Notes: generated from the letters alone by a model not told the origin. Positions 50,472 through 59,762 are shown, counted from the first letter of the stretch. The stretch is 64,000 bases of DNA from Deltaproteobacteria bacterium (GCA_029261815.1 JAJDAQ010000098.1:62001-126000); one strand, 5' to 3'. Numbers and translations are program-made.

Positions 50472-53400
50472 TCAGATCGGTAGCAACGGCAGGGCATTGG
50501 CCGACACCGCATCCGCACGGATGCGATCTCCGAACGCCGCGTACGCCTCCTTTGCCTTCACCAGCGCTGCGTCACGGGCCGCGAGGTCGTCAGTGATTTC
50601 AGCCCAGGCGGCACGCAGCTCATACAAGCTCGGGTTCCATGCAACGAGACCGAGTTCACCAGCCAGGGTTTCGGCGCGATCGATCGCTTCGCGAGCGAGC
50701 GACCGATCGCCCTTCGGGTCGGTGAGGTGAACACGAGCCCTGGCCACGCAGACGCGCAGGTGTTGATTCGGCGCATCCACTCTTGCCACCGCCACATCGG
50801 CGTCCGCGAGCGCATGATACGCACCGGATGCATCACCGAGTGCGATTCGGGCCTCCGCCAGGCATGCGTATGACTGCGGCGCGGCGTGCAGGTTCCCCTT
50901 GACTTCGATCGACATTGCGATGGCTTCCTCGAAGTTGGCGACCGCCTCTTCGAAGCGACCCATCCAGCGGTAGAACACCCCTCGCGCAGCTTTCATCTGG
51001 GAGCGGACGACATCGTTTCCGCAGTTCTCGGCCCAGTCGGCGGCATCGGTCAAGATCTCTTCGAGGCCGCCGCTGCCTCCGATCTGTTCGGCCAGCCATA
51101 TGCGGTCGGCGACCTGCCAACACCGGCTCTGCCCTTCTTCCGCCTCGATCGCCTCCTGGAGCGCGGCCTCCATTCGGGACAACCCGTCCTCGACGTCTCC
51201 CAGGTCGCATAACGTCACGGCGTGATGGTGCCGCAGCAGGATCGGCACACGCATCGCGTGATGCCCCATCCCCCACATCGGCTGGATGTCGGGCATCGCC
51301 AGTGCCTCCGCAGCGGCCTCCCTCGCTTTCTCCGACTTCCCGGTCGCCCTCCACAGGTACGCGGCCGAACTGGCCAGCGTGAAATAGAGCTCCCTGTCGT
51401 TATTCTCCCGTGCGATCTCCTGGGCGCGGATCAACCATTCTGCGCCTTCGTCAGCGCGACCGTCGTGAAGCAGGGACTGGCCGTAGTAGTCGTAGATACG
51501 CGCCAGGACGCGTGGCCCGCTTGGCACTTCGCCGACCATGCGCTGCACCTCGTCCTTGATCTGGGCGAGCTCTGCCGGCCCGAGCTCCCCCTGGTAGCCC
51601 AGACCCGCCAGAGACACCCGCGACGCTGCCTGCAGCGCCGCCGCCGCAGGATCGTCGAGCACGAGGTCTGCGAGTTCCTTCGCCTTCCGAAGAGCCGTGA
51701 GCGAGAGGCGTGGATCCAGACGATAGACCCAAGCGCCGTAGTTCAACTGCATCTCCGCAGCTTCGAGGGTACGCCCAGCACGTTCGAGGTGGGAAGCAAT
51801 CGCGCCCATGTGGCCGGAAGGACCGCTTCCATGGCGTTCTGCCAATCGGTCAGCGATATGCCCGTGAAGTTCGCGGCGACGCTCACGGAGCTGGGTCTGC
51901 TCCGCAGTCTCACGCACCAGTGGATGATGGAACGCGTAACGCTCCAACGGAACCGTTGCCTTGGGTTCGATCATCCGGAGCTTGACGAGTTCGTCGAGCG
52001 CCGGTCCGGCGTCGGGAACTTCCGCAACCGCTTCGACAAGTTCACGGTCGAACTCGCTCCCCACAAGCGATGCCACATGAAGTACGCGCTTGGCACTCTC
52101 ACCGAGACGATCCACGCGGGCCGAAAGCAGCGCGCGAATACTCGGCGGAATCTCGAGTTCCTCGGGTTCTCGCACGAGTCGGTAGGCGCCCGGTTCGCCT
52201 TCGAGAACACCCGCCGCCACCAGCGACGACACGGAATGTTCGACGAAGAGCGGATTTCCGGCGGCACGAACGCAGACTTCGTGCTGGAGCGAGTCCGTCG
52301 TCGGGTCGGCCCCGATGATGTTCCGGATCATCCCGTCGCAATGGTCGTGGGCGAGCGGGTCCAGCGGAATCTGGTGATAACTCGAACTCCCCATCCAGGG
52401 TGCGCTGAAACCCGGCCGTGCCGTAAAGACGAACAGCAGCCGCTGCGCCGACGCATGGTCGACCAGCACCGGCAGCACTTCGAGGCTCGAGTCATCGATC
52501 CAGTGAACATCCTCGATGACGATCAAGGTCGGCGCGTGGGCCGCGACATCCTCCAACAGCCGACGCAACACGGCACCGAGCTGGCGACGCCGCGCAGCGG
52601 GGTCGAGCCGCGGCACGTCGTCCCCGAACTCGCCCACACCCATGAAGTCATAGACGAGAGGCGTCAGGGCGGCGTAGTCGGGACCGAGCTCTTCCATCCG
52701 GGCCAGCAAGAGCGCACGCGTCTGGTCGTGTCCCTCACCGGGAGCGATCCCGCACAATCCGCGACTGAGTCCGATCATGACTTCGAACGCGGGCGCGCCA
52801 CGCTGCCCGCTTGCACTTGCCGAATAACACGTGAAGCCTTCGCGCCGGCTTCGCTCGATCAACTCCTCGACGAGTCGGCTCTTCCCGAGCCCGGCTTCAC
52901 CGACGAGGCCCACGACGCGACCCACACTGTCTCGCACCCTCTCGCGTTCTCGCGCGAAGAGGTCCATTTCGTGTTCGCGGCCGACGAATGCGGATGCCGG
53001 CTCCACATGGAGTCGTCCGCCCAGCGCGGCACCGCGCAAGGCCCGGACCTCGACCGGCTCGTCGATTCCCTTGATTTCGCGTTCTCCGAGCGACTCGAAT
53101 GAGAAGCGATCACCCGCGAGCGCTGCCGTCTCGGCCGTCGCAAGGATCTCGCCGGCGGCCGCCAGGCCTTCCATCCGAGCTGCGATCCCTACGGTCCTTC
53201 CCTGAGCGGTGTAGTCGCGGCGCAGTTCGACGCCGATCGTCGCGACGACGACTTCGCCCGAGTGCAGCCCGACCCTGGCCCCGATTCGCACGCCGAAGTC
53301 GCGCTCGACGGAGTCAGAGAGCTCAACCATCCCCTGCTGAAGCGCGAGTGCTGCATCGCACGCACACTGGGCGTGGTCTTCGAGCGAGAGCGGCGCCCCG

Positions 53401-53852
53401 AACAACGCCATCACGCCATCACCCGTGTACTGATTGATCGTGCCATCGAAGCGGTGGATGGCGGCTCCGGCGAGCGAGAAGAAGCGATCCATGACACGGT
53501 GCCACTCTTCGGAGTCCACGCGCGACGTCGCCTCCACCGAGCCCTGGATATCGACGAACATGACGGTGACGAACTTACGCTCGCCTTCCATGGCCGCGCG
53601 ACTGCCGAGAACGGCTTCTTCAAGATGCCGGGGCGTGTAGTCGGGCGATGAGCCAGACGGCGCTGATTCGGAGGCGCGACGTTCGTCGGAAGACCCGGAG
53701 GGTCCCGATGGCGCTCCGCACTGGCTGCAGAAGCGCGCGCCCGGGTCGAGAGCCGCGCCACATCCGGAACAGCCGGCAGAGAGCGACGTGCCACACTGCG
53801 GACAGAAGCGTGCACCGGCAGCGACCGATTGCTGGCAAGACGGACAGTTCAC
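50472..53852 (-). CDS. Zinc-ribbon, class III cyclase, AAA-type ATPase and TPR signalling protein
   Basis: An 1126-residue protein. Two N-terminal zinc ribbons (CPSC...CPQC and CSGC...CSQC, 3-45) lead to a class III adenylate/guanylate cyclase domain (about 93-270) with metal residues D101 and D145, a large P-loop ATPase (GEAGLGKS) and a C-terminal TPR/helical region. In the cyclase the usual substrate-choosing Lys is Gln141 (INQYTGDG) and the transition-state Asn is Gly222 (TVGIAARME); Arg226 is kept. These substitutions also occur in related AAA-cyclases, so activity is uncertain. GTG start with TAGTAT six bases before. It is divergent from the Ddn-like gene. Confidence 0.83.
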   Translation of the reverse strand: MNCPSCQQSVAAGARFCPQCGTSLSAGCSGCGAALDPGARFCSQCGAPSGPSGSSDERRASESAPSGSSPDYTPRHLEEAVLGSRAAMEGERKFVTVMFVDIQGSVEATSRVDSEEWHRVMDRFFSLAGAAIHRFDGTINQYTGDGVMALFGAPLSLEDHAQCACDAALALQQGMVELSDSVERDFGVRIGARVGLHSGEVVVATIGVELRRDYTAQGRTVGIAARMEGLAAAGEILATAETAALAGDRFSFESLGEREIKGIDEPVEVRALRGAALGGRLHVEPASAFVGREHEMDLFARERERVRDSVGRVVGLVGEAGLGKSRLVEELIERSRREGFTCYSASASGQRGAPAFEVMIGLSRGLCGIAPGEGHDQTRALLLARMEELGPDYAALTPLVYDFMGVGEFGDDVPRLDPAARRRQLGAVLRRLLEDVAAHAPTLIVIEDVHWIDDSSLEVLPVLVDHASAQRLLFVFTARPGFSAPWMGSSSYHQIPLDPLAHDHCDGMIRNIIGADPTTDSLQHEVCVRAAGNPLFVEHSVSSLVAAGVLEGEPGAYRLVREPEELEIPPSIRALLSARVDRLGESAKRVLHVASLVGSEFDRELVEAVAEVPDAGPALDELVKLRMIEPKATVPLERYAFHHPLVRETAEQTQLRERRRELHGHIADRLAERHGSGPSGHMGAIASHLERAGRTLEAAEMQLNYGAWVYRLDPRLSLTALRKAKELADLVLDDPAAAALQAASRVSLAGLGYQGELGPAELAQIKDEVQRMVGEVPSGPRVLARIYDYYGQSLLHDGRADEGAEWLIRAQEIARENNDRELYFTLASSAAYLWRATGKSEKAREAAAEALAMPDIQPMWGMGHHAMRVPILLRHHHAVTLCDLGDVEDGLSRMEAALQEAIEAEEGQSRCWQVADRIWLAEQIGGSGGLEEILTDAADWAENCGNDVVRSQMKAARGVFYRWMGRFEEAVANFEEAIAMSIEVKGNLHAAPQSYACLAEARIALGDASGAYHALADADVAVARVDAPNQHLRVCVARARVHLTDPKGDRSLAREAIDRAETLAGELGLVAWNPSLYELRAAWAEITDDLAARDAALVKAKEAYAAFGDRIRADAVSANALPLLPI

Positions 53853-53864
53853 GCACAGATACTA
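53853..53864 (-). promoter_or_regulatory. Candidate leaderless -10 element before the cyclase gene
   Basis: TAGTAT (53864-53859, minus strand), six bases (CTGTGC), then GTG at 53852. Confidence 0.45.
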
Positions 53865-53906
53865 GCCATTGCCCCGGTCCGCCGGCCTACAGCGGGCCAG
53901 CTGGAC

Positions 53907-53918
53907 TACGATCGCGGC
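53907..53918 (+). promoter_or_regulatory. Candidate leaderless -10 element before the Ddn-like gene
   Basis: TACGAT at 53907-53912, six bases (CGCGGC), then ATG at 53919. Confidence 0.45.
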
Positions 53919-54332
53919 ATGCTCGACTGGCCGACCCTGAACGCCAACGTCATCGCCGAATTTCGGGCCAACCAGGGCCGCGTCGCCCAGTTCGGCGATC
54001 AACCGGTGATCCTGCTCCACACGATTGGCGCGCGGACCGGAACGCTCCGGATCACGCCCCTCGTCCTCGTCATCGATGGAGCGGACCAGCTCCTGTTCGC
54101 GACTTCGGCGGGTGCGCCAAGGCATCCGACCTGGGTCTACAACCTACGCAGTAACCCTGAGATTGAGGTCGAACTCGGTACCGAGAAATACCCTGCGCGG
54201 ATCGACGAACTCTCGGACTCCGAGCGACAGGCCAGGGTCGACGAGATGGCCAGCAAGGTCCCGCAGTTCGCCGAGTACGTCTCATCTGCAGCGCCCCGGA
54301 AGATTCCAGTCTTCTGCGTGAAGCGCCTCTAG
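53919..54332 (+). CDS. Ddn-like deazaflavin (F420)-dependent nitroreductase family protein
   Basis: A 137-residue split-barrel protein of the F420H2-dependent quinone reductase/nitroreductase (Ddn) family. The core VILLHTIGARTGTLRITPLV and PTWVYNLRSNPEIEVELGTE are characteristic. Such enzymes reduce quinones or nitro compounds with F420H2, which suggests the organism makes coenzyme F420. The reading frame opens at 53829, but the family start and the upstream element support ATG 53919. It converges on an LLM-class oxidoreductase, another family that often uses F420. Confidence 0.8.
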   Translation: MLDWPTLNANVIAEFRANQGRVAQFGDQPVILLHTIGARTGTLRITPLVLVIDGADQLLFATSAGAPRHPTWVYNLRSNPEIEVELGTEKYPARIDELSDSERQARVDEMASKVPQFAEYVSSAAPRKIPVFCVKRL

Positions 54333-54338
54333 GCGCGC

Positions 54339-55199
54339 CTAGCGAGCGAAGCCCTCGAGGAGCTTCCAGTCGGGCCCGCGACCCGTGGCGTTGTACGCAC
54401 TGACCGCGATGTGCGAGGCACCCGCGGCCTCATACTCGGCCACCCGATCGTCGATGGCGGCGCGGTCGCCCCACGCCACGATCATGTCGATCAATCGATC
54501 ACTTCCCCCGCCTGCCCAATCGGATTCGTCGAAACCGAAGTTCCGCCATTCCTTTTGATAGGCCGGAAGCGGCATATAGATTGCCAGGGCCGCGCGCGCG
54601 ATCTTTCGGGCGATATCGGCATCTTCGCAGAGACAACACGGCAGCACGATATTCAGTCGCTTGTCCGGACCCAGGATCTCTCTCGCCTGGACGGTGTGTG
54701 CCGGCGGCAGCAGGTAGGTATTGGCACCGTCGAGGCGCTGCGCAACGAGCTCCAGGAGTCTCGGCCCATTCGCGGCCAACCAGATCGGTGCCGGCTGTGC
54801 CGGGGCCGGCGAGTCGACCCGCGTCGCATCCATCGTGTCGATGTAATCGCGCATCTTCTTCGCTGGGGGCACCCAATCGAGTCCGTGCATCGCAGCCATC
54901 GGCGGATGGGACACACCCAATCCAAGGACGAAGCGACCGTCCGACAACTCGGCCAGCGTCTGACGGTTCTGGGCGGCCACCATGGCGTCGTGGGAGTACA
55001 CGTTCGCGATTCCGGTCGCGATCTTGATCCGTTCAGTCCGCGCCAGCAGGTGAGCCGCGGTCGCATAGGGATCGCGCCCGGTGAACTCGGTCACCCAGAA
55101 CGAATCGAAACCGAGAGACTCGATCCGCTGTGCGAACGCTTCGAGGTCCCTCACCGCGAAACTGTCTGTATGGGAAATGATGCTGGGAGCGTTCTTCAT
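54339..55199 (-). CDS. LLM-class flavin/F420-dependent oxidoreductase
   Basis: A 286-residue TIM-barrel of the luciferase-like monooxygenase class, resembling the F420-dependent subgroup (IESLGFDSFWVTEFTGRDPY, IKIATGIANVYSHDAMVAA, GRFVLGLGVSH). It would use F420 or FMN to oxidise or reduce a substrate that is not set by sequence. ATG 55199 is chosen over the open frame to 55238; TACAGT lies eight bases before it. It converges on the Ddn-like gene with six bases between stops. Confidence 0.8.
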   Translation of the reverse strand: MKNAPSIISHTDSFAVRDLEAFAQRIESLGFDSFWVTEFTGRDPYATAAHLLARTERIKIATGIANVYSHDAMVAAQNRQTLAELSDGRFVLGLGVSHPPMAAMHGLDWVPPAKKMRDYIDTMDATRVDSPAPAQPAPIWLAANGPRLLELVAQRLDGANTYLLPPAHTVQAREILGPDKRLNIVLPCCLCEDADIARKIARAALAIYMPLPAYQKEWRNFGFDESDWAGGGSDRLIDMIVAWGDRAAIDDRVAEYEAAGASHIAVSAYNATGRGPDWKLLEGFAR

Positions 55200-55289
55200 G
55201 GAGCCCGACTGTAGTGCTGCGGAAATCGCATCGCACACCTGGCAGGAGTCCGATCCCGTGCCCTTCTCGCAGGCTCCTCGCTGCCGGCC

Positions 55290-55301
55290 TACCGTGTTGA
55301 T
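55290..55301 (+). promoter_or_regulatory. Candidate leaderless -10 element before the TauD-like gene
   Basis: TACCGT at 55290-55295, six bases (GTTGAT), then ATG at 55302. Confidence 0.45.
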
Positions 55302-56168
55302 ATGTCAATGCGCGTAGAACCCCTCGGTGCCGCTCTCGGCGCGCGCCTCCCGGATACCCAGCTCGCCAGTCTCGACCTTGCCGGCATCGAGGAAGTTCGG
55401 GCCCTGCTTCACACCTACGAAGTGCTCGTCTTCACGGGCCAGTACCTCGACGACGAAGCCCACCTCGATGTCGGTCGGAAGTTCGGCGAACTCGGCGTCT
55501 TCCCGGCCGCTCGCCTGTTCGCGGACCAGGACCCGTCGCCCCGGATCACGACCATCGCGGACGGTCCAGACAGCCCGCCGCAAGCAGATTCCTGGCACAC
55601 CGATGTCACCTGGACCGAGCAACCGCCCAACTATGCGATCTTGCGCGCCGACGTCGTCCCCGAGCGTGGAGGCGACACGTTGTGGGCCTCACTGACAGCC
55701 GCCTTCGAGGGTCTGTCGCCCGCGCTCCAGGAGTTCTGCCGCAGCCTGGAAGTCTTCCACGACTGTACGCACTTCCTGGACGGCGTCCGAGCCAAGCTGG
55801 GCGAGGAGGCTTTCGCGGCGCTGCAGTTCGAGCAGAAGCTGCGCGCCGATCATCCGGGCGTCGTGCATCCGCTGGTACGCACTCACCCAGACACGGGGCG
55901 AGAAGCGCTATTCCTGGCTGGCGGGTTCATGCGACACATCGTGGGGCTGCGACCGCTCGAAAGCGACACGCTATTGCGAATGCTCCAGGAGCACCTGAAC
56001 GACGCGCGCTACCAGTTTCGCTGGATGTGGACCGCCGGGGATGTATGCATGTGGGATGAGCGCTCGACGAACCATCGTTCGGCCGGTGATCACTTCCCTC
56101 AGGAACGCGTTGTTTCCCGGTGCGAAGTGGGACGAGACCGACCCTACTTCCTCCGCGCGGCCACATGA
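55302..56168 (+). CDS. TauD/TfdA-family Fe(II)/2-oxoglutarate dioxygenase
   Basis: A 288-residue dioxygenase. The iron site is the HxD of SWHTDVTW and the distal His of TNHRSAGDHF, and the 2-oxoglutarate-binding Arg is in RVVSRCEV. ADVVPERGGDTLWASLTAA is the typical TauD core. Enzymes of this family cleave sulfonates, aryloxyacids or related compounds by hydroxylation; substrate not assigned. It converges on the fatty acid hydroxylase gene (10 bases apart). Confidence 0.85.
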   Translation: MSMRVEPLGAALGARLPDTQLASLDLAGIEEVRALLHTYEVLVFTGQYLDDEAHLDVGRKFGELGVFPAARLFADQDPSPRITTIADGPDSPPQADSWHTDVTWTEQPPNYAILRADVVPERGGDTLWASLTAAFEGLSPALQEFCRSLEVFHDCTHFLDGVRAKLGEEAFAALQFEQKLRADHPGVVHPLVRTHPDTGREALFLAGGFMRHIVGLRPLESDTLLRMLQEHLNDARYQFRWMWTAGDVCMWDERSTNHRSAGDHFPQERVVSRCEVGRDRPYFLRAAT

Positions 56169-56177
56169 GCCAGTGAT

Positions 56178-57077
56178 TCAGACGCCGCGCTGGGCACGCA
56201 ACGTGTTCGCACGTTTGTCCGGCCCGTCGTGCGACCAGCCGGGCGAACGCAGCAGGTAGGACAGACGGTCTTTCCAACGGCTTGCGCGAAACGCATCGTG
56301 CGCAATTGCGCGGTACTCGTGAACAAGGACCGTCCACGGGTTCCGCGTCTCGAGATTCTTCGTCAATCCGTAGACCACCGGCTCCTCGGGAGACTCGGGC
56401 GCAAAGGTCCCGAACCACTTGTCCCAAAGGATCAACACGCCAGCGTGGTTCCGGTCCAGGTAACGCACGTTCGAGGCGTGGTGAACCCGGTGGTGCGACG
56501 GTGTGTTGAACACCGCTTCGAACGCGCGTGGAAGCCGGCGAACGACCTCGGTGTGGACCCAGAACTGGTACGTCAGGTTGATCGTGATCATCAGCAAGAC
56601 CATCGCCGGGTCGAATCCAAGCGCCGGGAGCCATAGCCAGAACAGGTACTTGTAGGCGCGTTCGCCAACGCCCTGGCGCAAGGCCGTGCCGAAGTTCATG
56701 AACTCGGATGAGTGATGGTTCACGTGACCGGCCCAGAGGAAGCGCACTTCATGGTTCAAGCGATGGAACCCGTAGTACGTGAGGTCGTCGAGAAGGAAGA
56801 GCAGACACCAGGCCCAGGGTTGGCGCCCGACGATGTCGCGGAGCGGACTCCACTCGTGCAGATCAACCATCCAACCAACGATCACGAGCTTGGGCACGAT
56901 CTCGATCAGGAACGACGCCCCCAACATGAACATCGAAGCGGCAGCGTCACGCGCCTCGTAGAGTCGCAGACCCTTTCGCCAGGACCACAGCGCTTCGAGT
57001 GCAACCGCGGCAAAGAACAAGGGAATGGCCCATTGCGTCAGGGCATCGCTGGGCTCAAAGATCGGTGTGAGGTCCAT
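56178..57077 (-). CDS. Fatty acid hydroxylase/sterol desaturase family membrane protein
   Basis: A 299-residue membrane di-iron enzyme with four or more hydrophobic helices. The His clusters are HRLNH (FHRLNHEV), HVNHHS and HHRVHH, as in ERG3/fatty acid 2-hydroxylase. It should hydroxylate or desaturate a lipid or sterol-like substrate using O2. ATG 57077 starts the conserved region; the frame continues to 57161 but lacks a ribosome binding site there and runs into the palindrome. Divergent from the haloalkane dehalogenase gene. Confidence 0.82.
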   Translation of the reverse strand: MDLTPIFEPSDALTQWAIPLFFAAVALEALWSWRKGLRLYEARDAAASMFMLGASFLIEIVPKLVIVGWMVDLHEWSPLRDIVGRQPWAWCLLFLLDDLTYYGFHRLNHEVRFLWAGHVNHHSSEFMNFGTALRQGVGERAYKYLFWLWLPALGFDPAMVLLMITINLTYQFWVHTEVVRRLPRAFEAVFNTPSHHRVHHASNVRYLDRNHAGVLILWDKWFGTFAPESPEEPVVYGLTKNLETRNPWTVLVHEYRAIAHDAFRASRWKDRLSYLLRSPGWSHDGPDKRANTLRAQRGV

Positions 57078-57132
57078 GGCATCCGGGATGTGGAAAGGAA
57101 GGCTAGCGACTACCGATGGTGAGCGGGGCAGC

Positions 57133-57166
57133 GCCTCGTGGCCTGTTGGAAGATGACCCACGAGGC
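57133..57166. promoter_or_regulatory. Nine-base inverted repeat in the divergent gap
   Basis: GCCTCGTGG (57133-57141) and CCACGAGGC (57158-57166) form a perfect 9-base inverted repeat with a 16-base spacer, between the desaturase and haloalkane dehalogenase genes. It could be an operator for either divergent promoter, or a hairpin. Confidence 0.5.
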
Positions 57167-57218
57167 CGACCTAGACGCCTACGTCACCACCCCGCGGACC
57201 AGAAGCATCGAGCCGCGG

Positions 57219-57224
57219 TATAGT
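57219..57224 (+). promoter_or_regulatory. Candidate -10 hexamer TATAGT
   Basis: TATAGT lies 31 bases before the haloalkane dehalogenase ATG, which has its own GGAGG ribosome binding site. Confidence 0.35.
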
Positions 57225-57255
57225 CGGCCACCCGACAACCGATGGAGGAAGACCC

Positions 57256-58161
57256 ATGTCGATTGAGTTCCTACGGACACCGGAGGAGCGTTTCTCTGTC
57301 CTCCCGGGTTTTCCGTACGTTTCTTGCTATGCGGAGAACCTGACGGGCTACGAATCCCTGCGGATGGCCTACATCGATGAAGGACCCGCCGGCGCCGACA
57401 CCACCTTCCTCTGCCTGCACGGCGAGCCAACGTGGAGCTACCTCTACCGCAAGATGCTTCCGGTCTTTACCGCCGCCGGACATCGCGTGGTGGCGCCCGA
57501 TCTCTTCGGCTTCGGCCGTTCCGACAAGCCTGTGGACGACGCCGCCTACACCTTCGACTTTCACCGCGACTCGCTCCTCCGGTTCGTCGAACGATTGGAC
57601 TTGCGCAACGTCACACTCGTCTGCCAGGACTGGGGTGGGCTGCTGGGCCTGACCCTGCCGATGGACCTCCCGGAACGATTCACGCGACTGCTGGTCATGA
57701 ACACGGCCATCGGAGTTGGCGAGCCGATCTCTCCCGGGTTCGCGGCCTGGAAGGGCTTCGCAGCCGTCGCTCCCGAAATTCCGGTGGCCGGCCTGATCGC
57801 CACCGATGCGCTCGCGGCCAACGGCCTCATGGATGCCCTCGCCTACGACGCGCCATTTCCGGACGATCGCTACAAGGCCGGCGTCCGGCGGTTCCCCCAA
57901 CTCGTTCCCGTGGAGCCTGGAATGGGCGGCATCGACCACGGCCTGCGCGCCCGCGACTTCTGGTCCAACACATGGGCCGGGGAAAGCTTCATGGCCGTCG
58001 GCCTACGGGACGGCGTCCTCGGCAAGGACGTAATGGCGCAGCTTCGCACGCAGATCCGCGGCTGCCCGGAGCCCCTGGAGGTGCCTGAGGCCGGCCACTT
58101 CGTCCAGGAGTACGGCGAGCCGATCGCGCGCGCGGCGCTCGAGCACTTCGGCATCGGCTGA
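57256..58161 (+). CDS. Haloalkane dehalogenase (subfamily I, DhlA-like)
   Basis: A 301-residue alpha/beta hydrolase with the whole haloalkane dehalogenase site: HGEPTWSY (Glu57, Trp60), nucleophile Asp125 and halide-holding Trp126 in CQDWGG, acid Asp252 in GLRDGVLGKD, and His281 in AGHFVQEYGEP. The acid-to-His spacing of 29 residues equals that of DhlA (D260, H289), which places it in HLD-I. It converts halogenated alkanes to alcohol and halide. GGAGG precedes the ATG. A small cupin gene follows 29 bases downstream. Confidence 0.9.
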   Translation: MSIEFLRTPEERFSVLPGFPYVSCYAENLTGYESLRMAYIDEGPAGADTTFLCLHGEPTWSYLYRKMLPVFTAAGHRVVAPDLFGFGRSDKPVDDAAYTFDFHRDSLLRFVERLDLRNVTLVCQDWGGLLGLTLPMDLPERFTRLLVMNTAIGVGEPISPGFAAWKGFAAVAPEIPVAGLIATDALAANGLMDALAYDAPFPDDRYKAGVRRFPQLVPVEPGMGGIDHGLRARDFWSNTWAGESFMAVGLRDGVLGKDVMAQLRTQIRGCPEPLEVPEAGHFVQEYGEPIARAALEHFGIG

Positions 58162-58190
58162 GGCCACACCCCAACACCGGGAGTCAAACC

Positions 58191-58658
58191 ATGTCCGAAT
58201 CTTTCTTCGACGCGAGCCGCTTTCGCTGGCGAGAAGTCGTCGGCAGCGGAGCCGAGGACTACTTCGTCCATCACGATTACACGATCCTCGGTCACGATGT
58301 CGGAGCCGGCACGCTCGACATGGTGGTTCGTTGGGGCCGCGACGGCGGACACTGCCCGGTGCATCGTCACCTCTCGACTACCACGGTGCTGGTACTCGCG
58401 GGCGAACAACATCTCGTCGATGTCCTCGCCGATGGAACCCGCGGAGACCGACGGGTCCGCGTCGCGGGTGACTATGCGCTCAGCCTGGGCGACGCACACC
58501 CGCACCTCGAGTGCGGAGGTCCGGAGGGCGGCATGGCATTCTTCGGGAACCACTGCAGCGACGGAATCCTCTATGACCTCCACGGGCCCGACGGCAGCGT
58601 CGCGGTGCAGGTCACCATCGAGAGCCTGGTCGCCGACTTCGAAGAGAACGCGAAGTAG
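58191..58658 (+). CDS. Cupin-fold protein
   Basis: A 155-residue beta-barrel (cupin) protein. HCPVHRHLSTTTVLVLAGEQ resembles the cupin motif 1 His-rich stretch and DYALSLGDAHPHLECGGPEG motif 2. No enzymatic identity. GGGAG lies before the ATG. It follows the haloalkane dehalogenase gene on the same strand and is probably co-transcribed. Confidence 0.65.
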   Translation: MSESFFDASRFRWREVVGSGAEDYFVHHDYTILGHDVGAGTLDMVVRWGRDGGHCPVHRHLSTTTVLVLAGEQHLVDVLADGTRGDRRVRVAGDYALSLGDAHPHLECGGPEGGMAFFGNHCSDGILYDLHGPDGSVAVQVTIESLVADFEENAK

Positions 58659-58703
58659 CCGAGCGCGTGCGCGGATGCGGTCCGGATTCGGGCGCGGCGT
58701 CAC

Positions 58704-59762
58704 TCAGACCAGGACCGTCAGCCCCACCGCCACCGCCAGAACAGCGGCGCCAATGAACGCGGCCGCGATCGCGGCACCGCCCACCTGACGGATCGCATCC
58801 AAGCGCGTCTGGAGTCCGATCGCGGCCAGCGAGACTGCCAGACAAGCCGAGGCGCCGTTGGCAGCCACCGCGCGCAGATCGATTCGCGCAACCCCGTCCA
58901 TCCCCCAAGGCGAATCAGCGAAGCGAAGGGAGATCTCCGGAAGGAGGTGGAGCGCACTGACGAGCGAAAGAAGCGCGAAGCCCCACAAGAACGTCGGGAT
59001 CAACGTGAGGCACGAGCGCTGAGGAGTGCCCTCGCGTCCCGTTTCGCCCCGATGCTGGAACCAACCCAATGCGAGCATCGCGGGAACCAACATCGTGATC
59101 CGCGCGAGTTTCACCGTGGTCGCGACTTCGCCGGCCTCGGGCCCGAGCGCCATTCCGGCCGCCACGACCTGGGGCGTCTGCTGGAGACTCAACCCGGCCC
59201 ACCACCCGAATGCTTCGGGACTCAACTCGAGGAAACGCGCAGCAAGGGGCAGCAGGAAGGTGCCAGCCGTTCCCGCGAGGACGACGGCAGCGATGCTGGC
59301 AGACACTTCGTCGCGTCGCGCGCCGAGGACGGGTGCGGCGGCCGCGATCGCACTTCCTCCGCAGATGCCGTTTCCGACCGCGAGCAGCACCACCATGCGA
59401 TGAGGTAGTGCGAACCATCGACCCAACGCCGCGAAGGTGAGCGCCGAGCACAGCAGGACCCCGACGGCGTAGCCAAACCCGCGCAAGCCGACGGCCAGGA
59501 GGTCCGACCACTCGACGCGGGCGCCGAGCAGGACGATGCCGAGCGGAAGGACGACGCGCACGACCCAGGCCGCACCTGCGTCCGTCCGCCCTGCCGGGAC
59601 GTAGACGGCGATCCCGATCCCGATCGCCATGGCCAGGACCGCAGTTCCAAGGGCCGCACCGAGCGGAGTCGTCGCCAGCAGTGCACCCGATGCAGCGATC
59701 CCGAGGCACATCGCCACGCCCGGAAGGGCGCGCGCGGCGGGTGTACGGGCCATCTCACTCAT
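58704..59762 (-). CDS. YeiH/UPF0324-family membrane transporter
   Basis: A 352-residue protein with about ten membrane helices of the YeiH (UPF0324, PF03601) family. VLLAVGNGICGGSAIAAAAP and FGWWAGLSLQQTPQVVAAGM are the conserved cores. Members are proposed sulfate or sulfonate/anion exporters. It is divergent from an Lrp-family regulator, which may control it. ATG 59762 is preceded by TAAGTT-N6, so it is likely leaderless; a Met at 59753 is the alternative. Confidence 0.82.
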   Translation of the reverse strand: MSEMARTPAARALPGVAMCLGIAASGALLATTPLGAALGTAVLAMAIGIGIAVYVPAGRTDAGAAWVVRVVLPLGIVLLGARVEWSDLLAVGLRGFGYAVGVLLCSALTFAALGRWFALPHRMVVLLAVGNGICGGSAIAAAAPVLGARRDEVSASIAAVVLAGTAGTFLLPLAARFLELSPEAFGWWAGLSLQQTPQVVAAGMALGPEAGEVATTVKLARITMLVPAMLALGWFQHRGETGREGTPQRSCLTLIPTFLWGFALLSLVSALHLLPEISLRFADSPWGMDGVARIDLRAVAANGASACLAVSLAAIGLQTRLDAIRQVGGAAIAAAFIGAAVLAVAVGLTVLV

